A program made the position numbers and the translations under genes. From JAGWRA01 sp035534615 (GTDB lineage: Bacteria; Acidobacteriota; Vicinamibacteria; Vicinamibacterales; CAVVIG01): 64,000 bases of DNA. The notes beneath the pieces are model-generated. The model was not told where the DNA came from, did not search any database, and saw only the letters and a program-made list of their open reading frames with translations. Below are positions 31,317 to 39,360 of this stretch, piece by piece; the stretch's first letter is position 1, and each line of letters begins with the position of its first letter. The stretch is from positions 1 to 64,000 of the forward strand of contig DATLRO010000061.1 in NCBI GenBank assembly GCA_035534615.1, given 5' to 3'.

Positions 31317-32822
31317 CTATTTCTCGTCGAGCGCCGGCGTCATCTCGACCGGCTCGGGCGCCGCGACCGGGGCCCGCCGGACGGTCGCGGCCGGCTCCGG
31401 TGCCGCCTCGCCCGGGTCGCCCTGCTTCCGGCGCTTCGGGTGGATGTCGTAGCGCTTGATCATCTCGTTGAGGGTGGTCGGCTTGATGTGGAGCAGCTCG
31501 GCCGCCCGCTTCTGCACCCCGCCCGCCGCGTCGAGCGTCGACTCGATCAGCCGCTTCTCGAAGTCGGTGATGACGTCCTTGAAGGAGATCCCTTCGGGCG
31601 GCACGACGAACTGCGGCATCTGGAACGCCGGCGTCTTCCGGACGTGCTCGGGGACCAGGTCGGCGCCGATGCGGCTGCCGGAGGAGAGGACGACGGCGCG
31701 CTCGATGACGTTCTCCAGTTCGCGCACGTTGCCGGGCCAGTCGTACTCCATCATCAGGTCCAGCGCCTCCGGCGTCACCTCGAGCCCGGGGCGGTGATTC
31801 TCCTCGCCGTACTTCTGGATGAAGTGCTGGACGAGCAGCGGGATGTCCTCCTTGCGCTCGCGGAGCGGGGGGAGCTGGATCGAGATGACGTGGAGCCGGT
31901 AGAAGAGGTCCTCGCGGAACCGCCCGTCCTCGACCATCACCTTCAGATCGACGTTCGTCGCGGCGATGATGCGGACGTCGACCCTGATCGTCTCCATGCC
32001 GCCCAGCCGCATGAACTCGCGCTCCTGCATGACGCGCAGCAGCTTGGCCTGGGTCTCGAGCGGGATGTTGCCGATCTCGTCGAAGAAGATGCTGCCCTTG
32101 TCGGCGAGGTCGCACAGCCCTTTCTTCGGGTAGACCGCGCCGGTGAACGCGCCCTTGACGTGGCCGAACAGCGTCGATTCCAGGAGGTCGGGCGGCAGGT
32201 TGCCCGAGTTGACCGTGACGAACGCGCGGTCGGCGCGCGACGAGTTGGCGTGGATGGCGCGGGCGGCCAGCTCCTTGCCGGTGCCGCTCTCCCCCTGAAT
32301 GAGGATCGTCGACCGGCTCGGCGCCGCCTGGATGATCAGGTCGAAGACCTGCCGCATCCGCGGGCTCCGGCCGATGATGTTCGCGAACTTGTGGTACCGC
32401 TCCTGGATGTTCTGGCGGAGCGCGCGGTTCTCGGCGACGAGCCGGCCGCGCTCCAGCGCGTTGCGCACGACGACCAGCACTTCGTCGTTCTTGAACGGCT
32501 TGGTGATGTAGTCGAACGCGCCGCTCTTCATGGCCGCAATCGCGCTCTCCACCGACGCGAACGCGGTAATCATGATGACGGCCAGCTCTTCGCTGATCTT
32601 CTTCAGCTCCTCCAGCGTGGCCATGCCGTCCATGCCCGGCATCATCACGTCGACGATGGCCGCGTCGAACGGCAGGGTTCTGACCAGTTCGAGTCCCTCG
32701 GCCCCGCTGGCCGCCAGCCTGACGTCGTACCCCTCGCGCGTCAGGAGCGCTTCGAGAATCTCCCGCATGATTTCCTCGTCATCGATGACGAGGATGGAAC
32801 CGGTACGTCGCGTGTCTTTCAA
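31317..32822 (-). CDS. NtrC-family sigma-54 response regulator
   Basis: A 501-residue three-domain enhancer-binding protein. The receiver domain has phospho-acceptor D58 (AAIVDVMMPGMDG). The AAA+ domain has Walker A GESGTGKE (177-184) and the sigma-54 contact loop GAFTGA (224-229). A C-terminal Fis-type helix-turn-helix (about 440-465, KRAAELLHIKPTTLNEMIKR) is followed by a Pro/Ala tail. It activates transcription by RNA polymerase-sigma54. It lies 39 nt downstream of its cognate histidine kinase gene, whose promoter region shows a sigma-54 site and tandem repeats, so autoregulation is likely. Confidence 0.96.
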   Translation of the reverse strand: MKDTRRTGSILVIDDEEIMREILEALLTREGYDVRLAASGAEGLELVRTLPFDAAIVDVMMPGMDGMATLEELKKISEELAVIMITAFASVESAIAAMKSGAFDYITKPFKNDEVLVVVRNALERGRLVAENRALRQNIQERYHKFANIIGRSPRMRQVFDLIIQAAPSRSTILIQGESGTGKELAARAIHANSSRADRAFVTVNSGNLPPDLLESTLFGHVKGAFTGAVYPKKGLCDLADKGSIFFDEIGNIPLETQAKLLRVMQEREFMRLGGMETIRVDVRIIAATNVDLKVMVEDGRFREDLFYRLHVISIQLPPLRERKEDIPLLVQHFIQKYGEENHRPGLEVTPEALDLMMEYDWPGNVRELENVIERAVVLSSGSRIGADLVPEHVRKTPAFQMPQFVVPPEGISFKDVITDFEKRLIESTLDAAGGVQKRAAELLHIKPTTLNEMIKRYDIHPKRRKQGDPGEAAPEPAATVRRAPVAAPEPVEMTPALDEK

Positions 32823-32861
32823 AGGCAGACCTCTTCCCCTTCAGACGATCCGGCCGCCGGC

Positions 32862-35801
32862 TCAGTTTGCCGACCGGCCCGACCGCGCGGTCGCCGCGGC
32901 CGACGCCAGCGGCAGCGTCAGGGTGAACCGCGTCCCGTGGCCGACGACGCTGTCGCACTGAATCGTCCCGTCGTGATCGCGCACGATGCCGTAGGTGATC
33001 GAGAGCCCCAGGCCCGTCCCCTGGCCGATCGCCTTGGTCGAAAAGAACGGATCGTAGATCCGCGCGAGATGCTCGGCCGGAATACCCGATCCGGTGTCGG
33101 CAATCTCCACCGTCAGGCGCTGGCCGGCCGCGCGCGTGCTGATCGACAGCCAGCCGCCCTTCGGCATGGCGTCGCGGGCGTTCATGAACAGGTTCAGGAA
33201 CACCTGCTGCAGCTGGTGCTCGATCGCCCGGACCGCCGCGGGCGCCGCCAGCAGCTCCCGTCGCACCTTGATGCTGTCGACCTCCAGCTGGTGCTCGAGC
33301 AGCGACAGCACGTCGGCGATCACCTCGTGGACGTCGACCGGGCCGATCTCGCCGCCGCCCGCCCCGACCGGCCGGGACAGGTTCAGCAGGCTGTTGACGA
33401 TCTTGGCGGCCCGGAACGTCTGGCGCTCGATCTTCTCGAGCACGCGCGTCTTCGGATCCGAGGGATCGGCGCCCTTGAGCAGCATCTGCGTGAAGCTCGA
33501 GATGCCCGTCAGCGGCGTGTTGACCTCGTGCGCGACCCCGGCCGCGAGCAGGCCGATCGAGGCCATCTTCTCGGAGATCTGCAGCTGCTCCTCGAGGCGC
33601 ACGCGCCCGGTCACGTCCTCGAACAGCACGATCGTGCCGGCCGTCACGACGCCGTCGGCGCCCGGCGCCTGCAGGGGGGCCGTCGTCACGTTGACCAGCA
33701 GGCGCGGGGCGCCGGCCGGCGCCCGGGCCGTCAGCGGAATCCGGTACAGCGTCGCGCCGCCGGGATTGTCCCGGTCCGCCGCCCGCAGCGCTTCGACGAA
33801 CGGCGTCTCGAACACCTCGTCCAGCCGCCGGCCGACCGCCCCGGCCCGCGCCAGGCCGTACAGCCGTTCCAGGGCGCGGTTCCACCGGACGATCCGCTCG
33901 TCGACGTCCAGCACCACCAGCCCGTCGTCCAGCGATTCGAGGATGTTCTCGTTGAACTCCCGCATCCGCCCCAGTTCGTCCGCCTTGAGCTGCAGCTGCC
34001 GGTACAGGCGGCCGTTCTCGATCGCGGTCGCCACCTGGCCGCCCACGGCCGTGAGCAGCGCCATGTCCTCGCTGTTCAGCGGCTCGCCGCTCCCCTTGCG
34101 GCCGAGCGCCAGGACCGCAATCGCCTTCTCCTTGAAGACGCACGGCACGAAGTAGTAAATCCCGCAGTCGCGCCAGAACTCGATTTCTTCGGCCGTGAAG
34201 CGGGCGGCCGCCAGCGGATCGTCGAGCGCCACCGGATTGCCGCGATCGAGACGGCCGCCGACGCCGCTCGCGCGGCCGAGCGCCGGCACGCCGCCCGGAA
34301 AGCCGGCGGCCCCGATCGCCAGAAAGTCGTCCGATTGCTCGTCGGCCAGCATCAGCGCCATCCGGTCGACGTCCAGCGTCTCCATCACGCGCGTGACCAG
34401 CCGGTCGGTCAGGCGATCCAGGTCGAGGTCGCTGTTGAGGTCGCGGGCGAAGCCGACCAGCGCCCGCCGGTAGTCGAACCGGTCGCGGTAGAACACCCGA
34501 TCGAGCGTGTCCTGCATCGCGTTCTTGACCGGACGCGCCAGCAGCACGACGACCAGCGTGGCCAGCAGGGCAATCACCGAGTTGTGCTGCGCCGTGTCGC
34601 TCGCCAGATAACCGGTCGCCACCCGCAGCAGCACCGCGTAGATCGCCACGATCGCCGAGACCGCGGCCGTGTAGACGAGGCCGCGCTTGACGATCACCTC
34701 GACGTCCATCAGGCGGTAGCGCACGATCGCCGACGCGAACGTCAGCGGCAGCAGCCCGAGCGGAATCGCGGTGAGCTGGATCATCACCGACGGATTGAAC
34801 CCGAGCGCCCACGGAATCGCGTACGCGACGGCGAACGGCCCCGCGCCGAGCGCCGTCCCCCAGAGAATCCAGCGGAGCTGCCGGCGCGCCGTTCCCGACA
34901 GCGGCTGGCGCCGCGCCCGCAGCAGCACGGCCAGCCCGGCCAGGAAACAGAGCGCCATGTAGATCAGCTCGCCGCGATCGATCAGTCCCATCCGGCCGGC
35001 GAACAGCGCTTCGTTGTCCGCGGCCCGCAGCACCGACATCACGCGCGCCAGCCCGAACGCCCCGGCCGGCAGGTAGAGGGCCGGCACGAGCGCCGTCCAC
35101 GCCGGCACGCGCGTCCGCGGCCGCGCCCGGCGCTCCGGGAAGACGAGCGTGAAGTGCAGGAACAGCGGCGGCAGCAGCAGGGTCGCAATGTCGTCGGCCC
35201 AGTAGAAGAGCCAGTCGAGCCGGTTCAGCGTGCCGTTGAACGAGAACGTGAAGGTCCCGAAGAAGGCGACGCACAGCCAGAAGAAATGCAGCGTCGCCTG
35301 GTCGTCCGGCCGGCGCAGGCGCACCGAGGCGCCCACCAGCAGCGAGAAGAAGCCGACCACCGCGAGCGCGAAGTAGATCGGCGTGTTGCCGCGCGGCACC
35401 GGCCGCAGGGCCACCTGCACCAGCTGCGTCCGGCCGAACCTCAGCAGCGTGTAGTGCAGCGTCGTCCCCTTCGACCCGGCGTGCAACACCCGCGAGACGT
35501 CCGCCACCGCCTGAACCGGCTTCCCGTCGATCGCGAGCAGCACGTCGCCCGACCGGATGCCGGCCGCCTCGGCGGGCGATGCCGCCGCGATATCACCGGC
35601 GGTCACTCCCTGCTGGCCGGCCACCCAGAGCACGCCGTCCTCGACGGCATGCGTCCGCGAGCGGAGCACGACGTTCGCCGCGCCCAGCGCCACCAGCACG
35701 ACCACCAGTACCAGGGTGAAGGCAGAGCCTTCCCAGGACCGCCGGAGACCACCGGTGGTGGCGGGCTGCGCGAGCGAGCCGCTGGTGGAAGAGTGCGTCA
35801 T
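32862..35801 (-). CDS. membrane sensor histidine kinase with PDZ domain
   Basis: A 979-residue sensor from the ATG at 35801. Order: one N-terminal membrane helix (about 26-45), a PDZ-like domain (about 60-120, AAGIRSGDVLLAIDGKPV), a multi-helix membrane region (about 130-420), GAF (about 440-600), PAS (about 615-725) and HisKA. The phospho-acceptor is His758 in GVAHEVNTPLTG. A HATPase domain (NARDAMP, ADTGSGIP, GTGLGLS) follows. The combined PDZ plus 7TM-like input is unusual; it could sense an unfolded or processed periplasmic ligand. An in-frame start at 35837 would overlap the sigma-54 -12 element, so I reject it. It forms an operon with the downstream regulator. Confidence 0.92.
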   Translation of the reverse strand: MTHSSTSGSLAQPATTGGLRRSWEGSAFTLVLVVVLVALGAANVVLRSRTHAVEDGVLWVAGQQGVTAGDIAAASPAEAAGIRSGDVLLAIDGKPVQAVADVSRVLHAGSKGTTLHYTLLRFGRTQLVQVALRPVPRGNTPIYFALAVVGFFSLLVGASVRLRRPDDQATLHFFWLCVAFFGTFTFSFNGTLNRLDWLFYWADDIATLLLPPLFLHFTLVFPERRARPRTRVPAWTALVPALYLPAGAFGLARVMSVLRAADNEALFAGRMGLIDRGELIYMALCFLAGLAVLLRARRQPLSGTARRQLRWILWGTALGAGPFAVAYAIPWALGFNPSVMIQLTAIPLGLLPLTFASAIVRYRLMDVEVIVKRGLVYTAAVSAIVAIYAVLLRVATGYLASDTAQHNSVIALLATLVVVLLARPVKNAMQDTLDRVFYRDRFDYRRALVGFARDLNSDLDLDRLTDRLVTRVMETLDVDRMALMLADEQSDDFLAIGAAGFPGGVPALGRASGVGGRLDRGNPVALDDPLAAARFTAEEIEFWRDCGIYYFVPCVFKEKAIAVLALGRKGSGEPLNSEDMALLTAVGGQVATAIENGRLYRQLQLKADELGRMREFNENILESLDDGLVVLDVDERIVRWNRALERLYGLARAGAVGRRLDEVFETPFVEALRAADRDNPGGATLYRIPLTARAPAGAPRLLVNVTTAPLQAPGADGVVTAGTIVLFEDVTGRVRLEEQLQISEKMASIGLLAAGVAHEVNTPLTGISSFTQMLLKGADPSDPKTRVLEKIERQTFRAAKIVNSLLNLSRPVGAGGGEIGPVDVHEVIADVLSLLEHQLEVDSIKVRRELLAAPAAVRAIEHQLQQVFLNLFMNARDAMPKGGWLSISTRAAGQRLTVEIADTGSGIPAEHLARIYDPFFSTKAIGQGTGLGLSITYGIVRDHDGTIQCDSVVGHGTRFTLTLPLASAAATARSGRSAN

Positions 35802-35832
35802 ATCACGTCGCCAGAGCCGGCAGGTCGAATCG

Positions 35833-35848
35833 TGCAAACGCTATACCA
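35833..35848 (-). promoter_or_regulatory. sigma-54 promoter of the kinase/regulator operon
   Basis: The minus strand reads TGGTATAGCGTTTGCA. The invariant GG and GC are 12 bp apart (-24/-12) and the bases TGG-A and TTGCA match the sigma-54 consensus. The predicted start is near 35821, about 20 nt upstream of the ATG at 35801. Confidence 0.7.
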
Positions 35849-35864
35849 AATTCAAGCTCTGCAC

Positions 35865-35884
35865 TTAAATGACAAGTCATTTAA
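35865..35884. repeat. inverted repeat between promoter and upstream sites
   Basis: TTAAATGAC-AA-GTCATTTAA, a perfect 9-bp dyad with 2-bp spacer in an AT-rich stretch unlike the surrounding DNA. It could be a regulator site or a bend between enhancer and promoter. Confidence 0.55.
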
Positions 35885-35924
35885 AATAAGCAACTTACAA
35901 GATTAATTCACATTACAAGTCGCT

Positions 35925-35966
35925 GACAATCCAACATTTCGGACAGTTAATCCACAATTCGGGACA
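35925..35966 (-). promoter_or_regulatory. tandem 21-bp repeats, candidate enhancer sites
   Basis: Two adjacent 21-bp units (35925-35945 and 35946-35966) share AATCCA, CA, TTC, GG and ACA in register, allowing one single-base slip. On the minus strand each contains TGTCC...GGATT. The 21-bp period places both on one face of the helix. Their distance of about 80-115 bp from the -24 element is typical for NtrC-type activators. Confidence 0.6.
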
Positions 35967-35979
35967 TCCCTCTGAGAAC

Positions 35980-36006
35980 AAAAAAAAGAAGCCGCGCACG
36001 GCTTCT
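35980..36006 (-). terminator. Rho-independent terminator after the barrel-like protein gene
   Basis: On the minus strand an 8-bp stem AGAAGCCG/CGGCTTCT with 4-nt loop is followed by a T run (A tract at 35980-35986 on the plus strand). Confidence 0.85.
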
Positions 36007-36054
36007 TCCCGGTCGGGTGCCCCGGATGGCGACAGACGACCCCGCCTCGCGCGA

Positions 36055-37962
36055 TCAGAACCGCAGCAGCAGTCCTCCGATGATTCGCTTGGGGGGACGG
36101 ACGACCAGCAGCTCATCGTAGGACGAGCCGCCGGCTGCGGTGTCGCGGAAGAAGTTCCGGACGGCCACGAGGGCTTCCCACTGGGTGCCGCTGAAGTTCA
36201 GGAACGGCAGGCCCTGGGTGACGCGCACATCGAAGCGGTAGCCGAACCCGGGATGGCCGACGGTCCCCGGCTGGGCGAACCCGGTGTCGAAGCGGTAGAG
36301 CATCAGGACGTGCGTGGCGGTCTCGGGGATGTCGGTCTCGATCGACGTCGACAGATCCTGCAGCTGCTCGCTGCCGCGCCGGACGGCCGACGGCGCGGCC
36401 GCGGCCAGCAGGCCGTCGGTCGCGCCGGGGGTCCACTGGGCCGTGCTGACCGTGTAGTCGACGCTGCCGTGCACGCGGCTGGTGAGGGCATGGGTCACGC
36501 GGACGGTCCATCCGCTCGCGGCGACGGCGCCGCCATCGGCCACGAAATAGCGGGGCAGGCCGGTCGGGTCCGCCGGCCCGAGGCCGAACATCGTCACGAA
36601 CTGGTGGCTGACCTGCTGGTGGAACACGCCGACCCCGATGGTCGACGAGCGGCCCAGATCGTGCTCCACCGAGACCGAGTAGCGCTGCGTGCGCTCGGGC
36701 TGCAGCAGGCCGGCGTTCGGGAGGGTGGCGAACGCGTACTGCGGCGGCAGCCAGATGCCCTCCGCCGTCGGCAGCAGCAGCTCGTCGGCGCCGGGCACGA
36801 GCGACCGCCGGACGGCGGCGGCGCGGATGCGCAGGCCGCGTCCCGGCATCACCGTGACCGTGGCGTGCGGATCCAGCAGGCCGCGGCTGTCGACGTAATC
36901 GTCCCGGATGTAGTCGGCGCCGTAGGACAGGGTCACGCGGCGCGACAGCGTCCACTCATCGCTGGCGCGGAGGTCGCCGATGCTCCGCACGCCCTCGCCA
37001 ATCGGGTCGAGCGCGCTCACGGCCAGCGCCGTGCTGCGATCGGGCCGCTGCTGGGTGCCGTAGAACATGCCGACTTCGTACCGGTGATGGTCCCCCAGAC
37101 GCGCCACGTACCCGCCCGACAGCACCCAGGAGGCGAACTCGCCCTGGGTCATCGCGCCCCGGACCGTCCACGCGCCGCCGGCGCCGGCGGCCGAGTGGAT
37201 GGCCAGATCGGCGACGCCATGGGACAGGCCGTTGGCCGAGAAGAGTTCCTGCGGGCTGTTGAACGAGCCGACGGTGAGCAGGTTGATCTGTCCCGACAGG
37301 GAGGAGGCCCAGTCGGTGAACGGGTCGGCGAGCCCGGCCAGGCGCGGCCCCGCGATCCCGCCTGCGTCGGCGGGGCGGCTGTCGCCGGCGAGCGTCATGC
37401 GGCCCGTGGCGTCCTTCAGGACGCTGCGCCGCAGATGGCGAAGCAGCCAGACGGTCTTGCGAGCGCCGACGCTCCCGTCGCCCGTCGCCGCGGTCTCGAC
37501 GGGCAGCGGCGCGAAGCCCGCAGCCAGAATGGGATACTGCGGCGCCTCGGCGGCGGCCGGGGCGACCAGCGGCTTGGCGCTCAGCGCCAGGCGCGCCTGC
37601 ACGTCGGCGCGCGCCGTGACGATGACTGCCTGCGCGGCGGAAGGATTGCGGCCGAGCACCCGCGCCTGCAGCAGGTACCGGCCCACCGGGAGCGCGTGCA
37701 GCACGAACCGCCCGACCCGGTTGCTGATGGCGATCGCCGCGGTCGGCCCGATGGCCGACACCACGGCCCCGCCCATCGGCGTCCCGCGGTCGTCGACGAC
37801 CAGGCCCTCGATGGTTCCCTGAGCCGCCACCCGGCCGTCGGCCGCGGCACCGGCGGCCCGACCGGGCAGCGTGCGCGCCCCGGCCGGGGTCGATGCCCCA
37901 GCGGCCACGAACCCGCCGATCGCCATCGCCGCGATCAGTCTCCGCGTGTGCCGGCCAGTCAT
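36055..37962 (-). CDS. carboxypeptidase-regulatory-like outer-membrane barrel protein
   Basis: A 635-residue protein with an Ala-rich signal peptide (1-30) and an N-terminal carboxypeptidase-regulatory/CNA-B-like beta domain (about 48-130, GTIEGLVVDDRGTPMGGAVVSAIG). A long region of alternating strands ends in Phe (GGLLLRF), as in TonB-dependent receptors and other outer-membrane barrels. The plug domain and a TonB box are not recognisable, and the size is about two thirds of a typical receptor. It could be a reduced TonB-receptor relative or a distinct porin-like barrel. It is followed by its own terminator. Upstream, a strong hairpin at 37980-38014 separates it from the secreted hypothetical. 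Confidence 0.75.
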   Translation of the reverse strand: MTGRHTRRLIAAMAIGGFVAAGASTPAGARTLPGRAAGAAADGRVAAQGTIEGLVVDDRGTPMGGAVVSAIGPTAAIAISNRVGRFVLHALPVGRYLLQARVLGRNPSAAQAVIVTARADVQARLALSAKPLVAPAAAEAPQYPILAAGFAPLPVETAATGDGSVGARKTVWLLRHLRRSVLKDATGRMTLAGDSRPADAGGIAGPRLAGLADPFTDWASSLSGQINLLTVGSFNSPQELFSANGLSHGVADLAIHSAAGAGGAWTVRGAMTQGEFASWVLSGGYVARLGDHHRYEVGMFYGTQQRPDRSTALAVSALDPIGEGVRSIGDLRASDEWTLSRRVTLSYGADYIRDDYVDSRGLLDPHATVTVMPGRGLRIRAAAVRRSLVPGADELLLPTAEGIWLPPQYAFATLPNAGLLQPERTQRYSVSVEHDLGRSSTIGVGVFHQQVSHQFVTMFGLGPADPTGLPRYFVADGGAVAASGWTVRVTHALTSRVHGSVDYTVSTAQWTPGATDGLLAAAAPSAVRRGSEQLQDLSTSIETDIPETATHVLMLYRFDTGFAQPGTVGHPGFGYRFDVRVTQGLPFLNFSGTQWEALVAVRNFFRDTAAGGSSYDELLVVRPPKRIIGGLLLRF

Positions 37963-37979
37963 GCTGCGCTTCGCTTTCA

Positions 37980-38014
37980 GCGGCGGCGGAGCGGCGCGGC
38001 CGCTCCGCCGCCGC
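37980..38014 (-). other. long perfect GC hairpin between two genes
   Basis: Two perfectly complementary 16-nt arms (37980-37995 and 37999-38014) flank a 3-nt loop. There is no T run on either side, so it is not a standard terminator. It lies in the 58-nt gap between the stop at 38021 and the ATG at 37962, where it could attenuate or stabilise the transcript. Confidence 0.7.
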
Positions 38015-38020
38015 GGAGAA

Positions 38021-39073
38021 CTACGAAACGACGCTGAAGAGCACGTCCCTCTTGAGGGTCTTGCCCGACGTCTTGTCCGTCACGGTGATCGCCAGCCGGT
38101 AGTCGCCCACCGGGAACGTCGCCAGCGGGACCGTCTGTCCGGCGACGATCTGGTGGCCGGCGGCCGGGTTGAACTGCGGCGGCAGCGTGCTGGCGTTGAA
38201 CACCTGCGGGTTCGTCTTGTTGAAGAACTTCTCGCCGGCGGCGGTCTTCTGGTAGAACTCGTAGTCGACCGTCACGTCCGGCTTCTTCGTGCTCGCGTCG
38301 AGCCCGGTGTTGTAGATCATGAACACCAGCGACAGCTGCCCGCTCTTGGCCAGCTTGCTGGTCGTCGACGGGATGATCTGCGCGTTGCCGATGACGTACG
38401 GATGATCGGCCTGGTCATCGGCCGACAGCGGTGCCTGGAGACGCTCGATCGCCTTGGTCAGGATCAGGCTGCTGGTGGTCAGCTCGCCGTTCCAGAAGTC
38501 GGGCACCGAGACCGATTCCTTCAGCACGCTCGTCATCTGGGGCGCCTTGCTGCCCTTGACGGCCACCTGCTGCAGCGCGATGTAGACGTCGTAGTCGCCC
38601 GCCGGCACGGCGAAGGCGCGGTCCAGGTCGAAGGGCTGGCCTGCCGCAGGCGGCTGGATGTCGAAGAAGTGCACGTCCTCGAACGGATAGTCGTCCTTCT
38701 TCTTCTTTTCCTTCTTCGCATCGGTGGCCGTCGCCGGCGCCGTCTTGGGGACCACGCGCAGATACATGGCCATCGACGGATTGACCATCAGCTTGGAGGC
38801 GTCGATCGTCAGCGAGAAGGGCACGTACGTCTTGTTCTCCGTGGCCTTCATGAAATTGTCGCTCCACCCGATCGAGAAGTCCGAGGGGACCGTTCCGCCG
38901 GTCATCGCCTCATCGACGAGCTTCACGAGCTCGTGAACTTCCTGCTTCTCCTTCTTGCTCGCCTTCTTGTCGGCCTTGCTCTCCTGCTGCGCGAACGCCG
39001 CACCGCTGAGCATGACGTTGACGCACAGCGCCGCCGCAGACAGGACGACCATCGATCGACGCCAACTCTGCAT
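38021..39073 (-). CDS. secreted hypothetical protein with Ig-like C-terminus
   Basis: A 350-residue protein from the ATG at 39073, preceded by GGGGGG about 10 nt upstream. A signal peptide (MQSWRRSMVVLSAAALCVNVMLSGAAFAQ) is followed by a Lys-rich segment and then beta-rich sequence. A second Lys cluster near residue 110 (KKEKKKKDD) is preceded by an Ala/Thr linker. The C-terminal part (TFPVGDYRLAITVTDKTSGKTLKRDVLFSV) resembles Ig-like or BACON-type folds of acidobacterial secreted proteins. No catalytic motif is recognised. It has a strong sigma-70 promoter at 39119-39147. Confidence 0.78.
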   Translation of the reverse strand: MQSWRRSMVVLSAAALCVNVMLSGAAFAQQESKADKKASKKEKQEVHELVKLVDEAMTGGTVPSDFSIGWSDNFMKATENKTYVPFSLTIDASKLMVNPSMAMYLRVVPKTAPATATDAKKEKKKKDDYPFEDVHFFDIQPPAAGQPFDLDRAFAVPAGDYDVYIALQQVAVKGSKAPQMTSVLKESVSVPDFWNGELTTSSLILTKAIERLQAPLSADDQADHPYVIGNAQIIPSTTSKLAKSGQLSLVFMIYNTGLDASTKKPDVTVDYEFYQKTAAGEKFFNKTNPQVFNASTLPPQFNPAAGHQIVAGQTVPLATFPVGDYRLAITVTDKTSGKTLKRDVLFSVVS

Positions 39074-39118
39074 ATAAACCAGTCCCCCCAAGAAAATTGC
39101 GTGAAACGGAATGTCCAG

Positions 39119-39147
39119 ATCATAGGCGTGGCCGGCTGACAAGTCAA
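39119..39147 (-). promoter_or_regulatory. sigma-70 promoter of the secreted hypothetical
   Basis: On the minus strand TTGACT (39142-39147), 17-bp spacer, TATGAT (39119-39124). The predicted start is about 40 nt before the ATG at 39073. Confidence 0.72.
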
Positions 39148-39222
39148 ACTCCTGCCGCATCGAGACTTCCGGCCGGCGGGCCGCCCATCCGGCGGCCACC
39201 TGAGCCGCCGCGCGCGGTATGC

Positions 39223-39228
39223 TATCAT
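39223..39228 (+). promoter_or_regulatory. extended -10 upstream of glgC
   Basis: TGC-TATCAT (hexamer 39223-39228). Transcription would start near 39235, leaving a leader of about 125 nt before the glgC ATG. I found no riboswitch-like fold by eye in that leader. Confidence 0.45.
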
Positions 39229-39360
39229 CGAAATTCTTCCGACGGATCGCGGCCCGTTCGGTTGACCGTTCGGCCTGCCGGTGCGCTTCCGGAACGCCCG
39301 GCCCGGGGGCCCGCCGCTCCTCGGGCGGACCGCACGAACCAGGCTGTCCGAGGCGCCACC

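Noticed and set aside
31440..35906. A 1488-codon open frame on the plus strand opposite the regulator and kinase genes
   Set aside because: It is antisense to two genes with complete domain structures. Its Arg/Asp/Val-rich composition is what GC-rich antisense frames give. It has no domains or ribosome binding site.
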